Shown here: piece by piece, positions 1 through 5,465 of the stretch
Layout: each line of letters begins with the position of its first letter
Numbering within the stretch: position 1 is the first letter of the stretch
From: Alphaproteobacteria bacterium
GTDB lineage: Bacteria; Pseudomonadota; Alphaproteobacteria; Sphingomonadales; Sphingomonadaceae
NCBI GenBank assembly: GCA_018830415.1
Contig: JAHJSJ010000287.1
Coordinates: forward strand, 1-7,134
Reading direction: 5' to 3'
DNA length: 7,134 bases
Program-made: the position numbers and the translations under genes
The notes under the pieces: model-generated
Told to the model about the DNA's origin: nothing
The model's input: only the letters and a program-made list of their open reading frames with translations
The model's database searches: none

Positions 1-342
1 ATCGTCAGTCTCAAGGCCATCCGCGATCAGTCCCGCGTCGATGCCAAACGCGCATCGGCTATGCTGGAAAGCGCTGGTCAGAAAGCCATCACCGCGCCTA
101 TGCTTGCCAAGTTCGCGCAGACGGCCCGCCAAAGAATGCGCCTGCCGGGTGGTGGCTATCGCCGCGACCACCTTCGCGCGCTGGCGCAGCGGGTCGAGGT
201 CAGTGACGGCGAGGTTCGAATCATGGGATCAAAGTCTGACCTGCTGCGGACGCTTGCCGCAGGCGGTTCTGGAACACTGCCAGGCGCGGTGCCCAGCTTT
301 GTTCCAAGGTGGCGGAGCGGGTGGGATTCGAACCCACGATAG
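1..342 (+). CDS. Large serine recombinase, C-terminal fragment (5' truncated by window edge)
   Basis: The frame is open from base 1 to TAG at 340-342, so only the last 113 residues of a longer protein are present. The segment with RRDHLRALAQRVEV and VRIMGSKSDLLRTLAA resembles the tail of alphaproteobacterial large serine recombinases, which cut and rejoin DNA to insert or excise mobile elements. The catalytic resolvase domain with the active-site serine would lie to the left, outside the window. Oddly, the final residues (WRSGWDSNPR, bases 310-339) are read from the antisense strand of the tRNA-Ser 3' half, so the gene runs into the tRNA. That fits a recombinase at the border of an element inserted at this tRNA. 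An ATG at 61 lies in the same frame, but the frame is open upstream of it, so I treat the gene as partial. The family call rests on remembered tail motifs and is moderately sure. Confidence 0.72.
   Translation: MVSLKAIRDQSRVDAKRASAMLESAGQKAITAPMLAKFAQTARQRMRLPGGGYRRDHLRALAQRVEVSDGEVRIMGSKSDLLRTLAAGGSGTLPGAVPSFVPRWRSGWDSNPR
310..342. other. Possible attachment-site region at the tRNA-Ser 3' end
   Basis: The tRNA 3' end and T-arm coincide with the last ten codons and stop of the recombinase. Integrated elements often leave the tRNA intact by supplying its 3' end as part of the att core, and the element-type gene sits directly against that end. The second att copy would be outside the window, so the core boundaries cannot be set. 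This is inferred from position only. Confidence 0.3.
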
Positions 343-400
343 GCTTTTGACCTATACACACTTTCCAGGCGTGCGCCTTCGACCACTCGGCCACCGCTCC
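310..400 (-). tRNA. tRNA-Ser (anticodon GGA)
   Basis: Read on the minus strand from 400 to 310, it folds as a complete class II tRNA. The acceptor stem is GGAGCGG (400-394) with CCGCTCC (320-314). It has a D-arm, then an anticodon stem CACGC/GTGTG around the loop CTGGAAA. A long variable arm (ATAGG/CCTAT) follows, then a T-stem GTGGG/CCCAC enclosing TTCGAAT. The discriminator is G and an encoded CCA lies at 312-310. The anticodon GGA is at plus-strand 364-366 and reads UCC/UCU serine codons. The long variable arm is the hallmark of bacterial tRNA-Ser. The recombinase frame from the left ends inside the T-arm on the opposite strand. Confidence 0.97.
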
Positions 401-481
401 GTTTGCTCGCTAGAGCAAGAAGCGCGCGCACTAGCCGCGAATGGATTGCTTCGCAAGGCGCGTGGTGGCACCAATGTTCTT

Positions 482-1486
482 ATGAGAACCCTGCTGCTGG
501 CGGCTTCGGCTGCGCTCACCCTTGCCCTGCCGCTTGCCGCTCAGGAGGAGCCGCCCTCAAGTAGCGAAGCGGTAGGGCAAACAAAGACTCCAGCGCCTGC
601 GCCGTCAGAGATCGTCGCCGCTGCGCCCAAGGCGGATTGGGTGACGATTGCGGCGGAGGATCTGCTGGTGATGACCCTTGCGCCGGATGCGGATGGAAGC
701 CCGCGCACGGTGGTGATCCAGCTGATGCCCGCGCCGTTCTCGCAAGGCTGGGTGCATAACATCCGCCTGTTCGCGCGGTCGGGATGGTATGACGGGATCA
801 CGGTCAACCGGGTGCAGGACAATTACGTCACCCAATGGGGCGATCCCAATTACGACAACCCTGAAGCGACGGGGAAGGCGAAGCCCTTGCCGGAAGGGCT
901 GAAGGTTATGGGGGAGGCGGAGTATGTCGCGAATCTGACATTCCTCAAAGAATCCGAAGAGACGAAAGCACCGCCAGCCGGTCAGCGCGCTTCTGCCGAT
1001 CCGTATGGTTCGTCATTACACGCTTTAGGGTGGCAATTGGCGGGGCAAGACATGAAACTCTGGCCCACCCACTGCTACGGCATGGTCGGCGTGGGGCGGA
1101 ACTATTCGCCCGACACCGGATCGGGCGCGGAGCTTTACACCGTGATCGGCCATGCGCCGCGCCATCTTGATCGCAATATCGCGCTGGTGGGCCGGGTGAT
1201 CGAGGGGATGCAGCACCTCTCCAGCCTGCCGCGCGGGTCGGGCGCGCTGGGGCTCTACACCGCCGAGGAAGCCGCCAAGCGCACCCCGATCCTGTCGGTG
1301 CGGGTGGCGAGTGATCTCGCACCATCCGAGCAACCCGCGTTCGAGTATCTCTCGACGACAAGCGACACCTTCGCCGCCTATGCCGAGGCAATCGCCAACC
1401 GCCGCGATCCGTTCTTCATCACGCCTGCTGGCGGCGCGGACATCTGCAACATCCGCGTGCCGGTGCGGCGGTCGGCGGCGAGATAA
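482..1486 (+). CDS. Exported cyclophilin-type peptidyl-prolyl cis-trans isomerase
   Basis: This is a 334-residue protein. It starts with a signal peptide (MRTLLLAASAALTLALPLAA, probable cleavage near residue 20), then a Pro/Ser/Ala-rich linker to about residue 50, so it should act in the periplasm on folding proteins. The cyclophilin domain spans roughly 58-280. VNRVQDNYVTQWGDP (108-122) matches the family's HRV..F..QGGDP active-site strand and keeps the catalytic Arg (R110) and Gln (Q118), with Tyr in place of the usual Phe. GMVGVGR and ALVGRVIEGM match later core strands. It is divergent: a long insert lies at about 124-195, and a C-terminal extension of about 55 residues follows the core. 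Two cysteines (C198, C322) could form a disulfide. The frame stays open upstream to 41, but that part crosses the antisense tRNA and is not credible; the signal peptide fixes the start at 482, although no good ribosome-binding site precedes it. Catalysis is likely but not certain. Confidence 0.85.
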   Translation: MRTLLLAASAALTLALPLAAQEEPPSSSEAVGQTKTPAPAPSEIVAAAPKADWVTIAAEDLLVMTLAPDADGSPRTVVIQLMPAPFSQGWVHNIRLFARSGWYDGITVNRVQDNYVTQWGDPNYDNPEATGKAKPLPEGLKVMGEAEYVANLTFLKESEETKAPPAGQRASADPYGSSLHALGWQLAGQDMKLWPTHCYGMVGVGRNYSPDTGSGAELYTVIGHAPRHLDRNIALVGRVIEGMQHLSSLPRGSGALGLYTAEEAAKRTPILSVRVASDLAPSEQPAFEYLSTTSDTFAAYAEAIANRRDPFFITPAGGADICNIRVPVRRSAAR

Positions 1487-1572
1487 TCGTCATTGCGAGT
1501 GTAGCGAAGCAATCCAGAGCGGCGCGCGATACGCTCTGGATTGCCGCGTCGCTTCGCTCCTCGCAATGACGA
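1487..1572. repeat. 86-bp intergenic palindromic repeat, possible bidirectional terminator
   Basis: The outer arms TCGTCATTGCGAG (1487-1499) and CTCGCAATGACGA (1560-1572) are perfect inverse complements. The inner arms GCAATCCAGAGCG (1509-1521) and CGCTCTGGATTGC (1532-1544) are also perfect. AGCGAAGC (1503-1510) can instead pair with GCTTCGCT (1551-1558), leaving CGCGTC (1545-1550) as a bulge. The element begins immediately after the isomerase stop codon and ends 9 bp before the stop of the convergent VOC gene. From memory, near-identical palindromes are scattered between genes in sphingomonads and in Rickettsia. Only one copy is in this window, so dispersed repetition is inferred. No T-tract follows, so a terminator role is uncertain. 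Confidence 0.85.
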
Positions 1573-1581
1573 GGCTGTGCC

Positions 1582-1941
1582 TTATACCCGCTCCATCAAT
1601 TCGATGCGGTTGCCAAACGGGTCTTCGGTGAAGAAGCGGCGGTAGCCTGCAATGGGCTTGTCATCGCGCGTTTCGCAACCTGCTGCCTCCAACCGCAATC
1701 GCAGTCCATCCAGATCATCCACCAGCAGCGCCGGGTGCGCCTTGGTTGCGGCACGAAAGGCCGGGTCGATGCCCAGATGGATCTGAACGCGCCCGCTGAC
1801 GAACCAACAGCCGGCGGGTGACAAGGTGGCGGGTTTGGCCACCTCTGTCATACCCAGCAATCCGGCGTAGAACGCCCGCGCGCGGTCCTCACCCCCAGCC
1901 GGAATGGCAAGCTGCACGTGATCCAGCCCGATGATCGCCAT
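1582..1941 (-). CDS. VOC-family (glyoxalase/bleomycin-resistance fold) protein
   Basis: This 119-residue protein begins MAIIGLDHVQLAIPAGGEDR and ends with EDPFGNRIELMERV, the standard opening and closing strands of a single vicinal-oxygen-chelate unit of two beta-alpha-beta-beta-beta modules. Candidate metal ligands fall at the four expected strand positions: H8, H55 (VQIHLGI), H69 (AHPALLVDD) and E114 (RIELME). A divalent-metal dimeric enzyme is therefore plausible. Family members include glyoxalases, dioxygenases and thiol transferases, and nothing here identifies the substrate. Its ATG shares one base with the rsh TAA (TAATG), and a weak AGGCGGA-like site lies inside the end of rsh, so translation is probably coupled to rsh. 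The length is complete for this family. Confidence 0.88.
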   Translation of the reverse strand: MAIIGLDHVQLAIPAGGEDRARAFYAGLLGMTEVAKPATLSPAGCWFVSGRVQIHLGIDPAFRAATKAHPALLVDDLDGLRLRLEAAGCETRDDKPIAGYRRFFTEDPFGNRIELMERV

Positions 1942-4031
1942 TATTGCCGTTCCGCCTGCGCCACCGCATCGCTTGCCCTGAGGGCGGAGAGGATGCGATT
2001 TAAATGCACCACATCCTGCACCTCGATTTCGATGTCATAGGTGGTGAAGGGATGATCGAGCTGGCTTTGCACCAGGCTCGTCACGTTGGCCTTGTTCTGC
2101 GCGAAAATCCCCGCCATTTCCGCCAGCGTTCCGGGCCGGTCATACAGCGTCACTGACAATTGCCCCAACGCGCCGACCGAACGGCTGCCCCACGCCAGAT
2201 CAATCCAGTCGCTATCCACCCCGCTGGCCAGCTCAAGACAGTCGATGGCGTGCACCAGCACGGTTTCACCCTTGCGGCGGATACCGACGATGCGATCCCC
2301 CGGCACCGGGTGGCAGCAATCCGCCAGTTCAAACGCCACGCCGGGGGTCAGGCCGCGGATCGAAATCGCGCGTTCGCGCCGCGTCCAGTGTTCGTCCGCC
2401 TCGATCCCGGCGGTGCAGCCGGGCACCAGCGCTTCCATCACCTCGCGGTCGGACAGCTTGGCCGCACCGATCGCATACATCAGGTCATCAGGCTCATCCA
2501 TGCCGAGCCGTTCAATCGCGGCGCGGATGGCTTTCTTGCCGATCCGGGCCGGCACGCGGATCGCGATTTCATCGAACAGTTTCGATCCGATCGCCGCCAC
2601 CTCGGCGCGTTCCTTCAGCCGCACCGAACGACGAATAGACGCGCGCGCCTTGCCGGTTACGACAAACCCCAGCCATGACAGTTGCGGCGCGGCGTGCGGG
2701 TTCTTGATGATCTCCACCACATCGCCATTATTGAGCGCGGTGCGCAGCGGCATGTGCCGCCCGTTGATCTTCACCCCCGCCGTCGCCAGCCCAAGATTGG
2801 TGTGGACGGCAAATGCGAAATCCACCGCAGTCGCGCCCTTGGGCAGCTGAAACAGCGCGCCCTTGGGGGTGAAGGCAAAGATGCGATCCTGATATACCGC
2901 CAGCCGGGTGTGTTCGAGCAGTTCTTCGGCATCGTGGCTTTGTTCGACAATCTCGATCAGATCGCGCAGCCATGCGACCTGCCCATCGGCCTTGCCATCC
3001 TGTTTGTAGGCCCAGTGCGCGGCAAGCCCGAATTCGTTGCGGCGGTGCATTTCGCGGGTGCGGATCTGCACTTCGACCCGCATCGAATTTTCGTACATCA
3101 ACGCGGTGTGGATGCTTCGATAGCCATTGGTTTTCGGGGTTGAGATGTAATCCTTGAACTTGCCCGGCAAGGCCTGCCACGTGGTGTGCAGCACGCCCAA
3201 TGCGCAGTAACTGTCCTCCTCGGTTTCGGTCAGCACGCGGAAGGCCATGATGTCGGTGACCTGTTCAAAGCTGACATGGCGTTCGGACATTTTGTGCCAG
3301 ATCGAAAAGGGGTGCTTTTCGCGGCCCGAAACCTCGACCTTCAATCCGGCTTCGGCAAGGCGTTGCTTGACCTTGAGCGCGATCGCATCAACCTGCCCGC
3401 CGTCCTGACTGCGCAATTGTTCCAGCCGGGTGTTGATGGTGGCGTAGCCTCCCGGCTCCAGTTCGCGAAACGCCAGCGCCTGCATTTCGCGCATATATTC
3501 ATACATCCCCACACGTTCGGCCAGCGGGGCGTAGATATCCATTGTCTCGCGCGCGATGCGCTGGCGCTTTTCGGGCGATTTGATGAAATGCAGCGTGCGC
3601 ATATTGTGCAACCGATCGGCCAGCTTGACCAGCAGCACGCGGATATCTTCGGACATGGCGAGCAGGAACTTGCGCAGGTTTTCCGCCGCGCGTTCATTCT
3701 CGGGCATCGCCTCGATCTTGGAAAGCTTGGTCACCCCGTCGACCAGCCGCGCGACTTCGGGGCCGAAATGCGCCTCGATATCCTCGATCGTGGCGAGCGT
3801 GTCTTCCACCGTATCATGCAACAGCGCGGTGATGATGGTCGCCTGATCGAGCTTGAGGTCAGTCATCAAGCCCGCCACTTCGACCGGGTGGCTGAAATAG
3901 GGATCGCCGCTCGCGCGTTTCTGGGTGCCGTGTTTCTGCACGGTATAGACATAGGCACGGTTCAGCATCGCCTCATCGGCGTCAGGGTCGTAATCGAGGA
4001 CCTTCTCAACGAGTTCGTATTGGCGCAGCAT
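1941..4031 (-). CDS. rsh: Bifunctional (p)ppGpp synthetase/hydrolase, RelA/SpoT homologue
   Basis: This 696-residue cytoplasmic enzyme makes and degrades the stringent-response alarmone (p)ppGpp. The N-terminal HD hydrolase keeps its metal and catalytic residues: R39, H48, H72-D73, E76-D77 and D139 (in LADRLHN). The synthetase domain (about 230-340) has D260 in TDIMAFRV, TPKTNGYRSIHTAL, and E320 in VEVQIRT, corresponding to the essential synthetase acidic residues. The regulatory half has a TGS domain (about 381-443), a helical region, a zinc-finger/conserved-cysteine domain (ADCCHPVPGDR at 570-580, with H594 and C598) and a C-terminal ACT domain (about 622-696, YDRPGTLAEMAGIF). With both halves intact this is a SpoT/Rel-type bifunctional enzyme rather than a synthetase-only RelA. 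The start MLRQYELVEKVLDYDP is the usual alphaproteobacterial one, though no clear ribosome-binding site precedes it. It is divergent from the toxin-antitoxin genes; rpoZ, a common upstream neighbour in related bacteria, is not there. Confidence 0.97.
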   Translation of the reverse strand: MLRQYELVEKVLDYDPDADEAMLNRAYVYTVQKHGTQKRASGDPYFSHPVEVAGLMTDLKLDQATIITALLHDTVEDTLATIEDIEAHFGPEVARLVDGVTKLSKIEAMPENERAAENLRKFLLAMSEDIRVLLVKLADRLHNMRTLHFIKSPEKRQRIARETMDIYAPLAERVGMYEYMREMQALAFRELEPGGYATINTRLEQLRSQDGGQVDAIALKVKQRLAEAGLKVEVSGREKHPFSIWHKMSERHVSFEQVTDIMAFRVLTETEEDSYCALGVLHTTWQALPGKFKDYISTPKTNGYRSIHTALMYENSMRVEVQIRTREMHRRNEFGLAAHWAYKQDGKADGQVAWLRDLIEIVEQSHDAEELLEHTRLAVYQDRIFAFTPKGALFQLPKGATAVDFAFAVHTNLGLATAGVKINGRHMPLRTALNNGDVVEIIKNPHAAPQLSWLGFVVTGKARASIRRSVRLKERAEVAAIGSKLFDEIAIRVPARIGKKAIRAAIERLGMDEPDDLMYAIGAAKLSDREVMEALVPGCTAGIEADEHWTRRERAISIRGLTPGVAFELADCCHPVPGDRIVGIRRKGETVLVHAIDCLELASGVDSDWIDLAWGSRSVGALGQLSVTLYDRPGTLAEMAGIFAQNKANVTSLVQSQLDHPFTTYDIEIEVQDVVHLNRILSALRASDAVAQAERQ

Positions 4032-4040
4032 GATGCGGTG

Positions 4041-4069
4041 AATATGGGCGGCGCGGGCAATAGGGGCAA
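4041..4069 (-). promoter_or_regulatory. Tentative rsh promoter
   Basis: On the minus strand TTGCCC (4069-4064) and CATATT (4046-4041) are separated by 17 bp, each matching the sigma70 consensus at 4 of 6 positions. Transcription would start about 2 bases before the rsh ATG, implying a nearly leaderless mRNA, in line with the missing ribosome-binding site. The match is weak, and I offer it only because spacing and position are right. Confidence 0.25.
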
Positions 4070-4100
4070 GCGCGATATTGCGGCAGCGAAGACAGGCGGC

Positions 4101-4129
4101 TTGGCAGGCGGGCGCGGCGGTGTTATAAC
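4101..4129 (+). promoter_or_regulatory. Promoter of the antitoxin-toxin operon
   Basis: TTGGCA (4101-4106) and TATAAC (4124-4129) are exactly 17 bp apart. A TG one base upstream of the -10 (4121-4122) adds an extended -10 character. The expected transcription start is about 4135-4137, which coincides with the antitoxin ATG at 4136, so the mRNA would be leaderless. No Shine-Dalgarno sequence is needed, and no convincing one is present. Experimental start mapping would settle it. Confidence 0.6.
4122..4129. promoter_or_regulatory. Candidate autoregulatory operator overlapping the -10
   Basis: GTTATAAC is a perfect 8-bp palindrome containing the -10 hexamer of the antitoxin promoter. AbrB/MazE-type antitoxins bind as dimers to short symmetric sites over their own promoters, so this is a natural operator candidate. 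A dimer bound here would block RNA polymerase. The binding itself is inferred. Confidence 0.4.
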
Positions 4130-4135
4130 GGGTGT

Positions 4136-4381
4136 ATGAACAAGCCCGTCACCCATGCCCGTAGCCTGAAAATCACCAAGATCGGCAATTCGGCCGGGAT
4201 CATTTTGCCGAAGGAATTGCTGGCCAAACTTAACGCCGAAATCGGCGATGAGATCAGCCTTGCGCTCAGTGACGACGGCATCACTTTGACCCCGGTGGAC
4301 CCCGAGTTTGAAGAAGAGATGCGGCTCGCCCGGCAGATCATGCGGGAGCGTGTCAAGGTTCTGCGCGAACTGGCGAAGTAG
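4136..4381 (+). CDS. AbrB/MazE-family antitoxin
   Basis: This 81-residue protein has an N-terminal swapped-hairpin AbrB DNA-binding domain (about 9-55) bearing the hallmark ITKIGNSAGIILPKELL stretch. The acidic-to-basic C-terminal helix (about 56-81, PEFEEEMRLARQIMRERVKV) would wrap around and neutralise the toxin. As a dimer it should also repress its own promoter. The toxin gene begins 5 bp downstream, the usual antitoxin-first order. The start at 4136 matches the domain start and lies at the predicted transcription start. This class of antitoxin paired with Doc toxins occurs in other proteobacteria, whereas the classic P1 pair uses Phd. The family is clear; neutralisation of this particular toxin is inferred from adjacency. 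Confidence 0.9.
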   Translation: MNKPVTHARSLKITKIGNSAGIILPKELLAKLNAEIGDEISLALSDDGITLTPVDPEFEEEMRLARQIMRERVKVLRELAK

Positions 4382-4386
4382 GCCAG

Positions 4387-4776
4387 ATGTCCGCTTGGCG
4401 GTGGGTGACCCACCGGGCCGCACTGTCTGCGCACGCCGAACAAATCGAAGAACACGGCGGCGCAGCCGGTGTCCGCGACATGGGGTTGTTCGAAAGCGCC
4501 ATGGCGCGACCCATGCAACTCGAAGCTTACGGGGATCCTGATGCGGCGGCGTTGGCTGCTGCTTACGCTTTCGGCCTCGCGCGCAACCATCCTTTCGTAG
4601 ACGGCAACAAGCGAACTGCCACCGTCGTCAGCCTGTTGTTCCTTCTAAAAAGCGGTTGGCGCGTGGAGGCAGATGACGCCGACATGACAGTTGCCTTTAT
4701 CGCGCTGGCCGCCGGAGAACTCTCCGAGGACGAACTCGCAGACTGGTTCCGGCAGCGGGTGGTGGCGCTGGGTTGA
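4387..4776 (+). CDS. doc: Doc (death-on-curing) family toxin, Fic fold
   Basis: This 129-residue protein carries the Doc-type active-site motif HPFVDGNKRTA (68-78), with catalytic H68, D72 and the N74-K75-R76 loop. The lysine replaces the G of AMP-transferring Fic enzymes (HPFxxGNGR). In P1 Doc this signature goes with phosphorylation of elongation factor Tu, which stops translation. GVRDMGLFESAMARP (29-42) is the typical Doc N-terminal helix motif. No inhibitory-helix motif is visible, in keeping with inhibition by a separate antitoxin. The ATG lies 5 bp after the antitoxin stop with only a weak ribosome-binding site, so coupled, lower-level translation is likely. Length is normal and no key residue is missing, so the toxin looks functional. 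The EF-Tu target is inferred from the family. Confidence 0.9.
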   Translation: MSAWRWVTHRAALSAHAEQIEEHGGAAGVRDMGLFESAMARPMQLEAYGDPDAAALAAAYAFGLARNHPFVDGNKRTATVVSLLFLLKSGWRVEADDADMTVAFIALAAGELSEDELADWFRQRVVALG

Positions 4777-4806
4777 GTTTTTCGATTGTTTTCGCAATAT
4801 GCCCGC

Positions 4807-5451
4807 ATGAACGATACCACTATAGCGCAAGCTCGGCTTTCGATCCGGGAACCGATCCCCGAAATCTTCGAAGCCTATTATCTGCTTTCAGCCGCTGCTG
4901 ATGCTCATTTGCATGGCCAGTCCCGCACTGCCGAAACTCTGTTTGCAAAAGCGAATATGCCCGAGGTCTATGAATGGGCGTGGGCAGATTGGCAGAAGCC
5001 GAGCCTTAACATCAGGATACCCAAGCCTGAGAACGACACCATCAAGTTGCCAAAAATCGATCTTGATCCTGTCCGTGCACCATCAAGGCTAACGAAACGC
5101 GCAGTCGTCGATCGTGATGGCTACTGCTGCAGATATTGCGGCATTCCAGTCATCGACGCTGACATACGCAAGCTGCTGCATAAGCTATACCCCGAAGCCG
5201 TGCCTTGGGTGAGCAGCGCGCCCGAAAAGCAGCACGCCGCCTTTTCCTGCTTCTGGCTGCAATTTGATCACGTCATTCCGCACAGTCATGGTGGGCGCTC
5301 AGACGAAGAAAATGTCGTGATAAGCTGCGCCCTCTGCAACTTTGGAAAGCTGGACTACACAGTCAAACAACTCGACATTGCTGATCCTCGCGAGCGCACG
5401 CCAGCACCAAACTTGTGGGACGGCTTGGAGCGGTTACGCGGCTGCGGATAG
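4807..5451 (+). CDS. HNH endonuclease
   Basis: This 214-residue protein has a zinc-binding HNH nuclease core: C108-x2-C111 (CRYCG), then FDHVIPHSHGG (153-163) with D154-H155, then N169, and a second knuckle C174-x2-C177 with N178 and K181. This arrangement cuts DNA with a single divalent metal. About 40 residues separate the first cysteine pair from the DH motif, longer than in many small HNH domains. Residues 1-95 match no domain I recognise. A TTG at 4786 could add seven residues, but neither start has a good ribosome-binding site, so I chose the ATG. It lies 30 bp after doc on the same strand and may share its operon. Sampled 60-bp blocks run near 47-60% GC, against 73% in a block sampled from rsh, hinting at transfer. 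Target and role (defence, mobility, other) are unknown. Confidence 0.82.
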   Translation: MNDTTIAQARLSIREPIPEIFEAYYLLSAAADAHLHGQSRTAETLFAKANMPEVYEWAWADWQKPSLNIRIPKPENDTIKLPKIDLDPVRAPSRLTKRAVVDRDGYCCRYCGIPVIDADIRKLLHKLYPEAVPWVSSAPEKQHAAFSCFWLQFDHVIPHSHGGRSDEENVVISCALCNFGKLDYTVKQLDIADPRERTPAPNLWDGLERLRGCG

Positions 5452-5465
5452 CCCCGCGCCGCGCC

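Noticed and set aside
442..454. TGGATTGCTTCGC, matching the reverse complement of 1504-1516 in the palindromic repeat
   Set aside because: A 13-base match within 7 kb is close to chance expectation, and no arms surround it. It could be a repeat remnant but is not supportable.
41..481. N-terminal extension of the isomerase frame, containing GGIRTHDRLL
   Set aside because: It crosses the antisense tRNA-Ser and the recombinase gene in another frame. GGIRTHD-like strings are a known product of translating antisense tRNA, and a clear signal peptide begins at 482.
2086..2850. 254-codon frame antisense to rsh
   Set aside because: High GC creates long open antisense frames. The composition is Ser/Arg/Pro-rich with no recognisable domain, and rsh on the other strand is unambiguous.
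3186..4139. 317-codon frame antisense to the rsh N-terminal half
   Set aside because: It is His/Gln/Arg-rich, matches no family I recognise, and mirrors the conserved HD and synthetase domains.
5452..5465. Terminator between convergent HNH and hemF genes
   Set aside because: The 14-bp gap is GC-rich but has no stable hairpin plus T-tract that I can see.
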